NCBI GenBank assembly: GCA_963751355.1
Contig: CAVVVS010000137.1
Span: 1-64,000, forward strand
Origin: CAVVVS01 sp963751355
Lineage (GTDB): Bacteria > Bacteroidota > Ignavibacteria > Ignavibacteriales > Ignavibacteriaceae
Direction: 5' to 3'
Length of the DNA stretch: 64,000 nt
The position numbers and the translations under genes were made by a program. Under the pieces are notes generated by a model, which ran no database searches, was not told where the DNA came from, and saw only the letters and a list, made by a program, of their open reading frames with translations. Shown piece after piece: positions 1 to 9,966 of this stretch; the first letter of the stretch is position 1; the number at the start of each line of letters is the position of its first letter.

Positions 1-40
1 CCTACCACGAAGGTGGATATAATTCAAGAGGTATATTTTT

Positions 41-493
41 ATGGACAACTCAATTGTTTTAAACACGATATTATGGGGTAAAGCTTTGTGGAAAAGCTTC
101 CTTGCATTAATAATAGGTTTTCTATTCTATATGCTTCCTGGCTTAATTGTTGGTTTTATGATGGGAATAGAACTTGGTCCAAAGATGAAAGACTCACCTG
201 AAATGAGCTCTAAAATAAGTGAAACTGTATCCTTGATGTATCAAGAAAATATATGGATAAATATGGGTATTATTGTGCTGACCAGTTTGTTAATATTCTG
301 GTATTCAAGAAAGGTAACTAAAGGAACCGGAGATAAAAAGTATATAAATGGATTAATTGTCGGTTCTGTTCCAGCGTTTGTAGGATTAATGTCAGTTATC
401 ATGATTGGTATTAATATATTTTTTATCGCAATGATTTTAGTATCACTTGGTTCAGGTTTATTAGGTAGTATTGTCCAAGAAAAATCCACCTAA
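41..493 (+). CDS. Small multi-pass membrane protein, function unknown
   Basis: I do not recognise this 150-residue protein. Hydrophobic stretches at about residues 16-42, 72-88, 105-120 and 122-145 suggest four membrane helices, with a polar loop at about 46-66 and a basic stretch (RKVTKGTGDKK) between helices 2 and 3, probably cytoplasmic. The ATG follows a plausible AAGAGGT ribosome site. It stands alone at the window edge, and the next 330 bases hold only an intron relic. It could be a DUF-type integral membrane protein; no catalytic motif is visible. Confidence 0.6.
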   Translation: MDNSIVLNTILWGKALWKSFLALIIGFLFYMLPGLIVGFMMGIELGPKMKDSPEMSSKISETVSLMYQENIWINMGIIVLTSLLIFWYSRKVTKGTGDKKYINGLIVGSVPAFVGLMSVIMIGINIFFIAMILVSLGSGLLGSIVQEKST

Positions 494-631
494 CATCTAT
501 TAAGGGATAAAAGCCGAGAGGAAATAAAAATCCCCTGCAAAATTTTGTAAAAATTTTGTTATTTAATCTGAATCTGTGGTAGTTGGTCTAAATGCTTATA
601 TAAAAAAATAACATTCGGTTCGCATTGTAAA

Positions 632-702
632 AAGCCAGTGCGGAAATACTGCACGCCGGGATCTGTGTAGGGGATGTATGGTAACAGGCATTCCTACTAC
701 GA
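632..702 (+). mobile_element. Group II intron 3' relic (domains V and VI)
   Basis: This short stretch reads like the 3' end of a bacterial group II intron. An AGCC start, a GGAAAT-type loop and a GCACG strand make a domain-V-like hairpin at about 633-664. It is followed by a domain-VI-like hairpin in which GTAGG pairs with CCTAC around a GGTAACAGG loop at about 668-697. No reverse transcriptase or intron 5' part lies upstream, so it can only be a remnant. The rest of the 494-826 interval shows no gene. A covariance-model search for domain V would settle it. Confidence 0.5.
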
Positions 703-826
703 CGGCAAATAAAATTAATCAGAATAGAGAAAGTTTAAATTAGGAAGTAGAAAAATAGTAGGATGATTTTTTAGTAAAATTATTTTATTATGAATAAAAA
801 TAATAATTACTAAAGGTAAAAATATT

Positions 827-1246
827 ATGGAAAAACTTGAATTTTTATTAGGCAAATGGGATATGGAGTATAAAATTCCTAAAAGTTCATTTAGTGAAGC
901 AACTACAGGAAATGGTTATGGAGAATTTAAAAGAGCGCTGGATGATAAATATGTATTTTTTGATTATTCAACGCTGATAGATAATAAAAAGGGCAAAGCG
1001 CATGGAGTATTTGCTTGGGATGAGAAATTGAAGATATATAGATATTGGTGGTTTGAAAGTTCGGGAAATTTTTCAACAGCAACATGTAATTTTATTAATG
1101 ATAAGACATTGTTTATGAACTGGCATGATTCTTTATTAATACAAACGTTCAAAAAGATTAATAAAAACAAAATAATATTAAGGATGGAAAATCCTAATCT
1201 TGAAGAGGATTATGAATTAATTTTAGAAGTGATATTTACTAAGTAG
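827..1246 (+). CDS. DUF1579/lipocalin-like small protein
   Basis: The 139-residue protein opens with KLEFLLGKWDMEY, the FLxGxW start typical of DUF1579- and lipocalin-like small barrels. It continues with alternating beta-strand-like segments (YVFFDYST, HGVFAWDEK, YRYWWFESSG). There is no signal peptide, so it is probably cytoplasmic. Its function is unknown; relatives are usually annotated as DUF1579 or as hypothetical. The gene is isolated and is followed 47 bp later by an attC-like inverted structure, the layout of an integron gene cassette. The family call is from motif resemblance only. Confidence 0.55.
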   Translation: MEKLEFLLGKWDMEYKIPKSSFSEATTGNGYGEFKRALDDKYVFFDYSTLIDNKKGKAHGVFAWDEKLKIYRYWWFESSGNFSTATCNFINDKTLFMNWHDSLLIQTFKKINKNKIILRMENPNLEEDYELILEVIFTK

Positions 1247-1293
1247 TAGTTATTTAATAATTTTAAAATAACTTCACAGTATTATACTTGTTG

Positions 1294-1595
1294 GGCTAAC
1301 AAAACAATTCAAGTTGACAGCATTTTACGCATTCGGCTTTTTAGAGATTTTTAAGGTAGATGATCCGCATAAAGTATCTTGCCTGCCAATTTTGGCAGGT
1401 AAATTCAACGTAGTCAAATTAATTACTAGTCTTGCAAACTGTGCTTGTCGTAAACGGAAAGTTAAGCACAGTTTGCTTAATCTTTGGCATTAGAAATAAA
1501 TGTAGCGTGCTTGTTCCAACCTTCGGTTGATAAACCTACCTTCACTAAAGTTCCGGTAGGTAAACTGGGCTGTGGCGTAAATGTGGTTGTTAGAA
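1294..1595. repeat. Hairpin-rich intergenic element with attC-like outer arms
   Basis: The outer ends carry GGCTAAC (1294-1300) and GTTAG (1589-1593), which are complementary over CTAAC/GTTAG. Just inside, TTTACGC (near 1324-1330) pairs with GCGTAAA (1575-1581). That order resembles the R and L boxes of an integron attC site. Inside are three more palindromes: CCTGCC/GGCAGG at 1382-1399, a perfect 13-bp stem at 1434-1446/1464-1476, and CCTACC/GGTAGG at 1535-1560. At about 300 bp it is longer than ordinary attC sites (roughly 57-141 bp), so it may instead be a nested REP-like element. Confidence 0.3.
1434..1476. repeat. Perfect 13-bp inverted repeat hairpin
   Basis: GCAAACTGTGCTT at 1434-1446 is followed after 17 bases by its exact reverse complement at 1464-1476. 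No run of T follows, so it is not a typical intrinsic terminator. It sits in the middle of the larger palindromic region after the DUF1579-like gene. Confidence 0.7.
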
Positions 1596-2019
1596 ATGTA
1601 ACCAAATATAAGTAATTATTAATATAACTATTGAATTTAACAAGGAACTTATATTACCACCTGAAGAACAGGAACTAATAGAAGTTTTATTGAATGTATA
1701 AAGAATACAACAAAAAAGTCAGGAATTACAATACTTGCAGCTGCTGAACAAATTGCGATTATATATGTTAAGATATTGTTTAAGTTTTCAATTTATAGTT
1801 ATATCGTAAATAGTATATACTTTCTGTGATTTTAAGTAAAATTACTCTTGTCACAATGAAGTAATTTATCATTGGTTTTAGAAATAATTAAATAAAAAGG
1901 GACCATTTCATATTTGACGCAATGATCATCTATTTTACGAAGGATTTACTTGCTTCGGTGTGAAAGGTAAAATTAAAATTCTAAAGGAAGATTAATTCAA
2001 TTTAAAAAACGAAGGAATA
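1596..2019 (+). other. Intergenic region with a possible decayed short ORF
   Basis: No intact gene is seen. Plus-strand frames near 1621-1800 read like a short helical protein split by a frameshift: an acidic piece containing FNKELILPPEEQELIEVL, then AAAEQIAIIYVK in another frame. This might be a remnant of a small cassette gene; I do not recognise it. The segment just before 2020 probably carries the promoter of the next gene. Confidence 0.25.
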
Positions 2020-3294
2020 ATGGTTAAAAAATTTATTTTCTTATCGGCAATTTATTTTTTTATATTATTTATTTCCATATCCTATCCATGCAATAAACAA
2101 AGTAAAGATTCAGTAAGTATACATACAAGTATAAATAGTATGCTCAATGTTTTTTTGGATTGCAACAGATGCAACTTTAAAATTATACAATCTAAAGTCC
2201 CTTTTGTTAATTACGTCCGAGATCCAAACCAAGCCCAGATACATGTTTTAATAACAAGGCAATCAACGGCTAGTGGAGGGTATATATATAATCTTCAATT
2301 TATAGGTTTGGGAAAATATCATAATCAGGATCAAAACTTATCATATTCGTCTCTTCAATCAAATACAGATGTCGAAAGGCAGGAAGGTATTGCCAAAATT
2401 CTGACTTTTGGACTTTTGCGTTATGTTGCTCAAACCGGAATTGTAAATAATATTAATATTTCTTTCGATAACGAAAATATTAACAATCTACAACAGCAAA
2501 TAAAAGATCCGTGGGACCACTGGATTTTTGATGCTCGACTTAAAGGAGGACTGGAATCCGAAGAAAATAATAGTTCAGCAAGGTTGGAGGGATCAGTTAA
2601 TGGTAATAGAGTAACTGAAGATTGGAGATTTAGAAATGGTTTTGATTATGTATTTAAAGAAGAAAATTTTAAAGACAGCAACGGCACTATTATAAGCACA
2701 GTAAAATCTTGGGATGGAAAATCCTCGATTGTGAAAAGTTTTTCTAGTCATTGGTCTGCAGGCGCCTTTGTCGATCTACATTCATCTACATATAAAAATA
2801 TAAATTTGGATTACAGTATTTTCCCAGGGGTTGAATATAATATATTTCCCTGGAGTGATGTAAGCAGAAAAATACTTACCATTGGATATTACCTTGGTTA
2901 CAAAAATTTCAATTATATAAATAAAACTATTTTTAATAAATTGAATGAAAGTCTGCTTTTTCATTCTGCCAGAGTAGAGGCAGACATAAAACAGCCGTGG
3001 GGAGATTTTTATGGTTCACTTGATTTTTTGCAATATCCTAATCTTAATAAAAAATATAAAATAAGCATGGAAGCTTATTTGGATATTAGGCTAACCGAAG
3101 GTCTTTCTCTATCATTAGACTTTCATGGAGAAAGCATACACGATCAACTTTATTTACCACGAGGAGAAGCATCCCTTAAAGAAATTTTATTGAAGCAGCG
3201 TCAACTTCAAACAACTTACACTTTTCAGTCATCTATTGGAATAAAGTATACGTTCGGTTCTATATACAATAATATTATTAATATTAGGATGTAA
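2020..3294 (+). CDS. Predicted outer-membrane beta-barrel protein, unknown function
   Basis: This 424-residue protein has an N-terminal signal-like hydrophobic helix (about residues 4-22). A globular periplasmic region at about 35-145 includes a CNRCNF pair of cysteines. From about residue 165 to the end come alternating amphipathic strands ending in SSIGIKYTFGSIYNNIINIRM, as in outer-membrane barrels. The N-terminal part (VRDPNQAQIHVLIT) resembles periplasmic domains of unclassified Bacteroidetes envelope proteins. It is monocistronic. I cannot give it a function; a small porin- or YjbH-like envelope role is only a guess. Confidence 0.6.
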   Translation: MVKKFIFLSAIYFFILFISISYPCNKQSKDSVSIHTSINSMLNVFLDCNRCNFKIIQSKVPFVNYVRDPNQAQIHVLITRQSTASGGYIYNLQFIGLGKYHNQDQNLSYSSLQSNTDVERQEGIAKILTFGLLRYVAQTGIVNNINISFDNENINNLQQQIKDPWDHWIFDARLKGGLESEENNSSARLEGSVNGNRVTEDWRFRNGFDYVFKEENFKDSNGTIISTVKSWDGKSSIVKSFSSHWSAGAFVDLHSSTYKNINLDYSIFPGVEYNIFPWSDVSRKILTIGYYLGYKNFNYINKTIFNKLNESLLFHSARVEADIKQPWGDFYGSLDFLQYPNLNKKYKISMEAYLDIRLTEGLSLSLDFHGESIHDQLYLPRGEASLKEILLKQRQLQTTYTFQSSIGIKYTFGSIYNNIINIRM

Positions 3295-3985
3295 ATTGTT
3301 TTGAGAATTTTTAATAAATAAGATTTATTAGCATCAAAATCAATCTATCTTTGTCACACAGTCCTTTTTGAGGATAACACCGAAGGTGAATGGTTTTCAC
3401 AGGTTGTTTCAACATAAACAAAAAATTTCTTAAAACAAATGCAGGCATTTTTTTAAGTCCAATTACCGTTAGGAAAGATAGAGTTTCTGAACATATAACA
3501 AAAAGACGGAAATATTTTATATAATTATATGATTGTTTTAGATCCATTTATGCATTGCCAAAAGTTGTTTTTTCCCTAAATAATACTTTTCAATAATATG
3601 ATTATCCCTTTTCTCTGGTTTTTTTTATTTGAAATATCGAGCGATGTTACAACTGCAAGTTCCAAAAAGTGAAAATGATTTATTAAAATTTTCAATTCTC
3701 CCTCCCCATCCTCCTAATCTTCTCCTCCATAACTTTTTTCAGACTACTATAAATCAATTATAAAATATCTTATTGCCTTTCCTCCTTAATCAATTTACAT
3801 TAGATCTGATCGTATTTAGAGGTATTGGGAAAAATCGGGGCAATTTCTCTTCATCCGGGCCAATCTATTTATCCTCAGAAGGATTTTATAAGTAAAAGTT
3901 AGATTAAGATTTGCATCATATTTTGTGTTTATGGGAGTGAAGGGGCGAAGCTGTATAAAGACCAAATAAGGCATATGGGGCAAGT
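3295..3985. other. Gene-poor intergenic region
   Basis: Nothing convincing is coded here. A plus-strand stretch around 3395-3525 reads as KKFLKTNAGIFLSPI followed by a basic tail, without a start codon. It may be a gene relic. Open frames on the minus strand at 3311-3547 and 3816-4007 lack recognisable features. No RNA gene or repeat is seen. Confidence 0.4.
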
Positions 3986-4314
3986 ATGAAAAAAATAACC
4001 TTAACATTTTCTTTTATAATCCTCTATGCTATTCTTCTTACTGCACAAACAGTTTATATTACAAATACAGGTTCCAAATATCATAGAGGGTACTGTTCTT
4101 ACCTTAGGAAATCAAGTATACCAATTAGCCTCCAAGATGCGTTTCCCAAGGGTATACACCTTGCAGTAGATGTAAATCCCCCACTTTAAATTCAAGTAAA
4201 GCCAACAAGAGCACTTTTCCGGAGAAAAAATCTAATAAACAAGGACAATTAAAATCAGAAGCACAAAAATCTTCAACCACCATTAATAATATAGGCTTTT
4301 ACATATCCGTATAA
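3986..4314 (+). pseudogene. Small secreted zinc-ribbon-like protein, frameshifted
   Basis: The first frame codes a signal peptide (KKITLTFSFIILYAILLTAQ) and then VYITNTGSKYHRGYCSYLRK, a fold seen in small Ada-like or nuclease-associated metal-binding domains (KYHRxxCxYL...GYTPCxxC). In that frame the protein ends at 4189 with scrambled residues. Moving one base at about 4143-4150 restores GYTPCSRCKSP plus a lysine- and serine-rich tail running to a stop at 4312-4314. Both cysteine pairs are therefore present in the DNA but in different frames. A one-base deletion near CCCAAGGG explains it; it could be real decay or a sequence error. Confidence 0.65.
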
Positions 4315-4350
4315 AAGAATGATTGTTCACCCGGATCATTCAATTTATTC

Positions 4351-4890
4351 CTAATTTTTTAGCTGGGATTGTACATCCAGCCGCAGTGTCTTGCCAAGTT
4401 TTAACGGTTCAAGAGTTATATACTCATAGCCATTGTTTAAAAGTATTTCTCTTTTTATATTTTCCTCTCCGTAAATTACTACATCATGCCTGATTTTATT
4501 GCTAACTACGCAGTTTCCTTTAACCATTCCCTGTCTGAAGAATAAATTAAATTGTGCCGACCTACCCGGTCTGGCTTTACCCCATCCAAGCAAATGTACC
4601 AGCCTAAGTGATATTAATGAGATACCATCAGTAATTTTTCCCGAATAGTCATTAAATTGAATATGTGCATTATTCTCATCATAATTGTAGATAATGTTTA
4701 ATTTGTTATCCTGCAGATATGTAAAAGAAAAGTCAGTGTGCAATAAACTGTGCTCAATTCCATTCTTTTTAATTGAATTGAAAACTAACTTCTTGATGAA
4801 ATAATCTTGTAGCCCGAAGAAATATGGTCCATAAATTCCCTGAGTAATATTAGTTTCAATATATCTAAGTGTTGCAGTCTGAAGTTGCAT
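4351..4890 (-). CDS. Hypothetical protein, 179 residues
   Basis: I do not recognise this protein. It has no signal peptide or membrane helix and is rich in beta-like alternation (FSFTYLQDNKLNIIYNYDEN, AHIQFNDYSG). A GWGKARPGRSAQF segment lies at about residues 101-113. It is read on the minus strand, tail to tail with the frameshifted zinc-ribbon gene, with an isolated upstream region. Nothing in its neighbours points to a role. Confidence 0.45.
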   Translation of the reverse strand: MQLQTATLRYIETNITQGIYGPYFFGLQDYFIKKLVFNSIKKNGIEHSLLHTDFSFTYLQDNKLNIIYNYDENNAHIQFNDYSGKITDGISLISLRLVHLLGWGKARPGRSAQFNLFFRQGMVKGNCVVSNKIRHDVVIYGEENIKREILLNNGYEYITLEPLKLGKTLRLDVQSQLKN

Positions 4891-4956
4891 AAATAACTCC
4901 TATATTAAATGACAAAAAAAATTTAAGGAGGATTTTTGAAAGACCCCCGTTGCCTC

Positions 4957-5007
4957 GAAACAATCTTTCATGGGGTCCTATTTCCTCACTAATCGGGACC
5001 CTGTTTC
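4957..5007. repeat. Nested hairpin, possible structured RNA or repeat
   Basis: GAAACA (4957-4962) pairs with TGTTTC (5002-5007), and GGGTCC (4973-4978) pairs with GGACCC (4996-5001). The two right arms are contiguous, so the fold is one stem with a 10-base bulge on the left side. No T-run follows. The surrounding 4891-5522 interval otherwise holds only a 41-codon open frame at 5037-5162 with lysine-rich coding and no clear family. Confidence 0.35.
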
Positions 5008-5182
5008 AGACAGCGAGTTATGAATTAATTTAATTAATGAAAAAAGTACATTCTTTAATAGCGGATAATCTTATTAAGGTTATGAAAAAGCAAAATCGGA
5101 AGCTATGGTATACGAGATATTTATTAAAAAAAATCCCTTTCAAAAAAATTTTACCAACATGATGAAAATCAGTTTTTACATT

Positions 5183-5251
5183 ACCTTTGATTACTTAATA
5201 TAACCATTCGTTACTTAATAGTTGATACAAATAAATTATGGAAATAATTTC
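5183..5251 (+). promoter_or_regulatory. 20-bp direct-repeat operator and promoter for the sulfatase
   Basis: ACCTTTGATTACTTA begins at 5183 and ACCATTCGTTACTTA at 5203, exactly 20 bp apart. TTGATAC starts at 5222, 19 bp after the second copy, and a TAATTTC -7-like box follows at 5245. The same arrangement recurs upstream of other genes in this window, so a shared activator is likely. The sulfatase start lies about 270 bp downstream. Confidence 0.55.
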
Positions 5252-5522
5252 TAACTGTTTATACTCCATAAAAAATGTAAATAAGCATACATACTTATAA
5301 GCAATTATTATTTTATGCAAGAATTGAAGTTATTATGACTAAAATTAATCCATATTGATCAAGAGACTTGAGAAAAAATAACAGCAAGTATCACAAAATG
5401 AATATCATTTTGCAAATTAGAGAAACAAGGAACTCTTTCAAAATGAAAAATGAGGAAACTTTTCATGATAAAATAATTGAGTTTCACCAAAAGATAAGAA
5501 TAGGAAAATAAAAGGATTGAAA

Positions 5523-6955
5523 ATGAAAAAGATAAATCGAGAAACAGGAAATAAAAAAATTTCCAGGAAAAACTTTTAAACAAAACTGCATTAGGTGTTG
5601 GTGGCGTTGTTCTAGGTTCAATATGGTTACCATCACTAAGCTGCAAAGAAGAATCCTTTACACCAACGGCTGGATCCAAACCTAATGTGCTAATAATGGT
5701 TGCCGATGATCAAGGATGGAGAGACGTGGGTTATCATGGTTCGGAAATTAAAACCCCTACACTTGATAAATTTGCAGAAAAAAATGTTCAGTTAAATGAA
5801 TTTTATGTATGTCCTACATGTTCACCGACAAGAGCTGCATTATTAACCGGGAGATTTCCGAGCAGATTCGGAATTCTGGGACCGATTGCTGGCGAAAGTG
5901 TTCAATCACTGCCAATGGATGTGACTAACATTGCTAAATTACTCAGCGACAACGGGTACGCTACCGCGCTTATGGGTAAATGGCATTTAGGTTTAACATT
6001 GGCAACAGGACCAAATCATTATGGATTTGACTACACGTACGGATATTTACATGGACAAATTGATCAATACAAACATGTTTATAAATATGGAGATAAGACG
6101 TGGCATAGGAATGATGAATTTGTTGATGAAAAAGGTCACGCAACAGATTTGATTACAAATGAAACAATTAAATATATCTCACAAATTAGAGATAAATCGA
6201 AACCTTTTTTTCTGGAGGTGTGCTTCAGCGTTCCTCATTATCCACTTCAGGAACCTGAGAAATGGATTAAACCTTATGAGAAGACAATTAAAAACGATTC
6301 AAGAAGAATGTTTGCCGCGTCAGTTGCTCATATGGATTATTCTGTTAATCGTATTCTTGAAACATTGAAAAAAGAGAATCTTGAGAAAAACACAATAATC
6401 TTCTTTATAAGCGATAATGGTGCACAGGAAAATTGGTATCCAACCGATGACGAATATCATAAAGAATTTGGGCCTTATGACGTACTTGGTAATAATAGAC
6501 CACTCCGCGATTGGAAAAAATCATTGTATGAAGGGGGAATTAGAGTTCCGGCAATTGTTCGCTGGCCGGGAAAATTAACTCCTTGTAAAATTAATTCAGT
6601 AATTAGTGTTACTGATATTTTACCTACAGTGGCTTATTTAGCCGGAGCTAAAATAATTCCGGAAATGCACCTTGATGGGAAAAATGTTTGGTCCGCAATT
6701 ACCGGAAAAGATACAACTGGAAAACGTGAAATATATGGTCGTACCGACGAACAAATTGCCTTGCGATACGGTGATTGGAAATTGGTACATAATGGTAAAA
6801 CTCTCGATAGTGGAATTAATGAACTTTACAACCTAATTGAAGATCCGTATGAGAAGAATAATGTTGCGGAAGAACATCCGGATATTATTAAATCATTGTA
6901 TAAAAGAATGAAAAAAATGTCTGAATCAGATAATATTAATAATTATCTGAAATAG
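5523..6955 (+). CDS. Arylsulfatase-type sulfatase, signal peptide frameshifted
   Basis: A type I sulfatase that should hydrolyse sulfate esters after formylglycine maturation. The CSPTR core (CxPxR), followed by AALLTGR, supplies the modified cysteine, and VADDQGW at the start of the fold gives the metal-binding aspartates. GKWHLG, ISDNGA and a C-terminal ELYNLIEDPYEKNN are standard sulfatase blocks. The ATG at 5523 begins a Tat/lipoprotein-like leader (ISRKNF), which stops early. Adding one T at the T4 run near 5576 joins it to LNKTALGVGGVVLG and LPSLSC, then to the catalytic domain. Without that base only an unexported form starting near the GTG at 5687 could be made. A 20-bp repeat operator lies upstream. 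Confidence 0.8.
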
Positions 6956-7187
6956 TGTAGGTCGACCAATTTACAATAAAGCATATAATTCTAAAAATTT
7001 TTGCCTGATTATTAAATTAATGTTTGGATTCTTTGGGTTCTAGCTTTTTTTAATGAAAGTCTTAAATTTTTTTTTAGGCGCTATTTGGATATTAGTGCTG
7101 AATCCAAATAGAATAAAAAATGGTAAGAAATTTTCATATACTGAGCCAGGATTTAACAGGATAATTAATAATATCGATTGAGGAGAA
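6956..7187 (+). other. Spacer between sulfatase and oxidoreductase
   Basis: No gene is seen. An 8-bp inverted repeat ATTTGGAT/ATCCAAAT lies at 7083-7090 and 7102-7109 without a following T-run. A good Shine-Dalgarno (GAGGAG) precedes the ATG at 7188. Confidence 0.4.
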
Positions 7188-8454
7188 ATGGGTAGAAATA
7201 TAGATGTAACGATTATCGGTGGTGGAATGATTACTAATGATTTGATACTTCCATCAGTTTATCATTTGCAACGGATTAAATATAATAGAAAAAATTTATA
7301 TTTGTGCTTTAAATAGTAGTCCACTTAAAGCATTAAAGGAAAATATCGAATTAAAAAATGCTTTCCCCGGCCAGGATTTTAAAGCCTATCCTGAATTGAC
7401 AACACCGGCTGAGAGGATGTATCCCGAACTGTATAAAGAAATTCTTCATAATATGAAACCCCGTCAGATAGTTGTTGTAGCGGTACCTGACCAGTTTCAT
7501 TATAGCGTTGTTCTGGAAGCACTAAAGGCTAACCAACACGTACTTTGTGTAAAGCCTCTTGTAATGGAATATAAGCAGGCAAAAGAAATTGAATTACTTG
7601 CATATAAAAAGGGACTATTTGTAGGAGTTGATTACCACAAAAGATTTGATAGACGCTCTCGCTTAGCAAAAAAAAATTACAAAGCCGGCAAATTTGGCGA
7701 ATTTAAAATAGGTGAAGCAAAATTAATTGAGCCTTATTACTATCGACATTCGAATTTTCAAAATTGGTTTGTTACAGACAAAACCGATCCATTCGTGTAT
7801 ATAGGTTGTCATTACGTTGATCTTGTATATTTTATAACCGAGTTAAATCCTATTGAAGTATCAGTTCAGGGCGTAAAAGGAAAGTTCCCAAATGGAAAAG
7901 AAGGGTATATGTGGGCAAATGGACGTGTACGTTTTGAAAACGGTGCACTGCTTAATATTACAAATGGATTGGGATACCCGGATGATGGTGCGGGTAGCAA
8001 TGATCAGGGTCTTGCAATGTATTGTGAGGGTGAAGATAAAGGTTCTATAATATATCATAATGACCAATTCAGGGGTGTTATTAACTCTTATATTAAGGAA
8101 AGTGGTCCTAACGGAAAATACTTTTATTATCTCAATCCAGATTTTTTACAATTGGTACCATGGCCAGGGGTAGGCTTTGAACCTATAGGATATGGTTTTG
8201 AATCTATAGCTGCAACTATTATTTGTGTTCATGAGATAGAGAATATAATATCAGGATTAGATGAAGATAAGTCACTCATCGAACGTCAAAAAATAATAAA
8301 AGAAACTAATGAGAAGGGTTTAATAGCTACTCCAGCAAACAGTGCAATTAACGAACTGGTTGTTGAAGCAGCGAGAAAATCTATTGAAACAGATGGCAAC
8401 AGGGTCAGAATAATTTATGGAGAAGATGTTCACGTAGAATTATTATCAAATTAA
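7188..8454 (+). CDS. Gfo/Idh/MocA family oxidoreductase, frameshifted near start
   Basis: NAD(P)-dependent sugar or cyclitol dehydrogenase family. The Rossmann start DVTIIGGGMI follows the ATG at 7188 and GAGGAG. The frame is lost at about 7272 and picked up one base later (IYICALNSSPLKAL), continuing to the intact C-terminal 350 residues. VVAVPDQFHYSVVLEAL and HVLCVKPL correspond to the family's NAD-site and catalytic-lysine segment (cf. EKPL; here K follows V). GCHYVDLVYF carries the HxxD motif. It is followed 24 bp later by an aminotransferase, so the two may be co-transcribed in amino-sugar or polyol metabolism. The frameshift may be genuine or a base-calling error. Confidence 0.75.
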
Positions 8455-8478
8455 TCTTTTTAAAACTATACAAGGCTA

Positions 8479-9852
8479 TTGAATTTGGCTACATACGATT
8501 TAACTCCAGTAGAAGTTCCAAAATTGGATACAAAATATAGAACAATAAAAACTAAAATTCCTGTCCCCGAATCAATACCCATTTTTGAAAGAATAAATAA
8601 GGTTGAACCTCGTTCAATGAAAGGTCAGCCTCCTATTATTTGGGATAAAGCTGAAGGATTTATTGTATCGGATAGATGGGGGAATAGATGGATTGATTGG
8701 TCTTCTGGAGTATTAGTGACAAATGCGGGTCATGGCAGAAAGGAAATTAAAGATGCTTTATTTAAAATTATTGATGGCAATCTGTTAGCTACATATGTTT
8801 TTATGCATGAACAAAGGTTGGAATTAACCGAAGCTTTAAATAAAGTATCGCCGGATCCTGAAAACTTTAAAGTATTTTTATTATCAACTGGTAGTGAGGC
8901 AACTGAAAATTGTATTAAGCTTTCCAAGACTTATGGATTGGAAAAATACGGGCCTCATAAAAAATATTTTATAACATTTACAAATGCTTTTCATGGAAGG
9001 ACTATGGGCGCGCAACTTGCTGGCGGCATTGAAGGTCTTAAAACATGGATTGGAGAAAGGGATAAAACTTTTTTAAATGTTCCCTTTCCGGATGGTTATA
9101 GAAATGAAAATATTTCCTTTGATTTATTCTTAGAAACCATTGGAGAAAAAAATATTAAGCCGGAAGAAATAGCTGGTGTTATGTCTGAATCTTATCAGGG
9201 CGGAGGAGTAGATTTTTTACCCTTTCAATATGCAAAAGAACTTGAAAAATTTTGTCGTGAATACGATATTGTATTATGTATGGATGAAGTTCAAGCAGGT
9301 TTTGGTAGAAGTGGTAAATATTGGTCATTTAATCACTATGATATAAAGCCTGATTTAATAGCCGCAGGAAAAGGTATTTCCTCCTCTCTTCCGATTTCTG
9401 CTGTAATCGGACGTAAAGATATAATGGAACTTTATACACCCGGTTCAATGACATCAACCCATTCTGCTTCGCCACTTCCTGTTGCTGCAGCACTTGCGAA
9501 TCTAAAAATAATTGAAGAAGAAAATTTGGTAGAAAATGCTGCAAAGATGGGAAAGATTATGATTCCTGAATTGGAACGAATCCAAGAAAAATATAATAAT
9601 AATCTCGGTAGGTTTAACGGTAAAGGATTAGTAGCAGCATTTCAATGCGTTAAACCGGGGACGAAAAATCCTGATCCTCATATCGCTCTTGAAATAAATG
9701 TTGCTGCTATGAGAAAAGGATTATTAATGTTTGCTCCTGTAGGATTAGAAGGAGCGACTATTAAGATTGCTCCCCCTTTGATCATAAATGAAGAAGTAAT
9801 TAGAGAATCACTCCAGGTATTTGAAGAGTGTATTGAAGAAATATTGAGATGA
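8479..9852 (+). CDS. Class III PLP aminotransferase (4-aminobutyrate/ornithine type)
   Basis: A fold-type I, class III aminotransferase of 457 residues, about the usual length. SGVLVTNAGHG, STGSEATENCIKL and TFTNAFHGRTMG form the cofactor phosphate and substrate pocket. CMDEVQAGFGRSG holds the conserved aspartate that binds the pyridine nitrogen, and LIAAGKGISSSLP contains the lysine forming the Schiff base. The start is taken as TTG at 8479, since no ATG fits before the conserved N-terminal arm. It is tandem to the oxidoreductase. The likely substrate is an omega-amino acid or amino sugar derivative; the exact donor cannot be told from sequence. Confidence 0.85.
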   Translation: MNLATYDLTPVEVPKLDTKYRTIKTKIPVPESIPIFERINKVEPRSMKGQPPIIWDKAEGFIVSDRWGNRWIDWSSGVLVTNAGHGRKEIKDALFKIIDGNLLATYVFMHEQRLELTEALNKVSPDPENFKVFLLSTGSEATENCIKLSKTYGLEKYGPHKKYFITFTNAFHGRTMGAQLAGGIEGLKTWIGERDKTFLNVPFPDGYRNENISFDLFLETIGEKNIKPEEIAGVMSESYQGGGVDFLPFQYAKELEKFCREYDIVLCMDEVQAGFGRSGKYWSFNHYDIKPDLIAAGKGISSSLPISAVIGRKDIMELYTPGSMTSTHSASPLPVAAALANLKIIEEENLVENAAKMGKIMIPELERIQEKYNNNLGRFNGKGLVAAFQCVKPGTKNPDPHIALEINVAAMRKGLLMFAPVGLEGATIKIAPPLIINEEVIRESLQVFEECIEEILR

Positions 9853-9857
9853 AAAAT

Positions 9858-9890
9858 GTCATAGTAATTATGACGTAGGTTTTTTAATAT
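9858..9890. terminator. Weak possible terminator between convergent genes
   Basis: GTCATA (9858-9863) and TATGAC (9869-9874) form a 6-bp stem, with a run of six T a few bases later. It lies between the aminotransferase and the convergent sensor kinase. Weak stem, so only tentative. Confidence 0.3.
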
Positions 9891-9966
9891 ATACCAGGTC
9901 AAAAGATATGGTGAAAAAAAATACAATTTTTGCAATAAAACAATTCCGACAGCATAGATTATATTT

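Noticed and set aside
1294..1595. CRISPR array
   Set aside because: The palindromes differ from each other and there is no regular repeat-spacer spacing.
3311..3547. Minus-strand hypothetical gene of 78 codons
   Set aside because: No ribosome site or recognisable motif; the plus strand here looks like an equally plausible gene relic.
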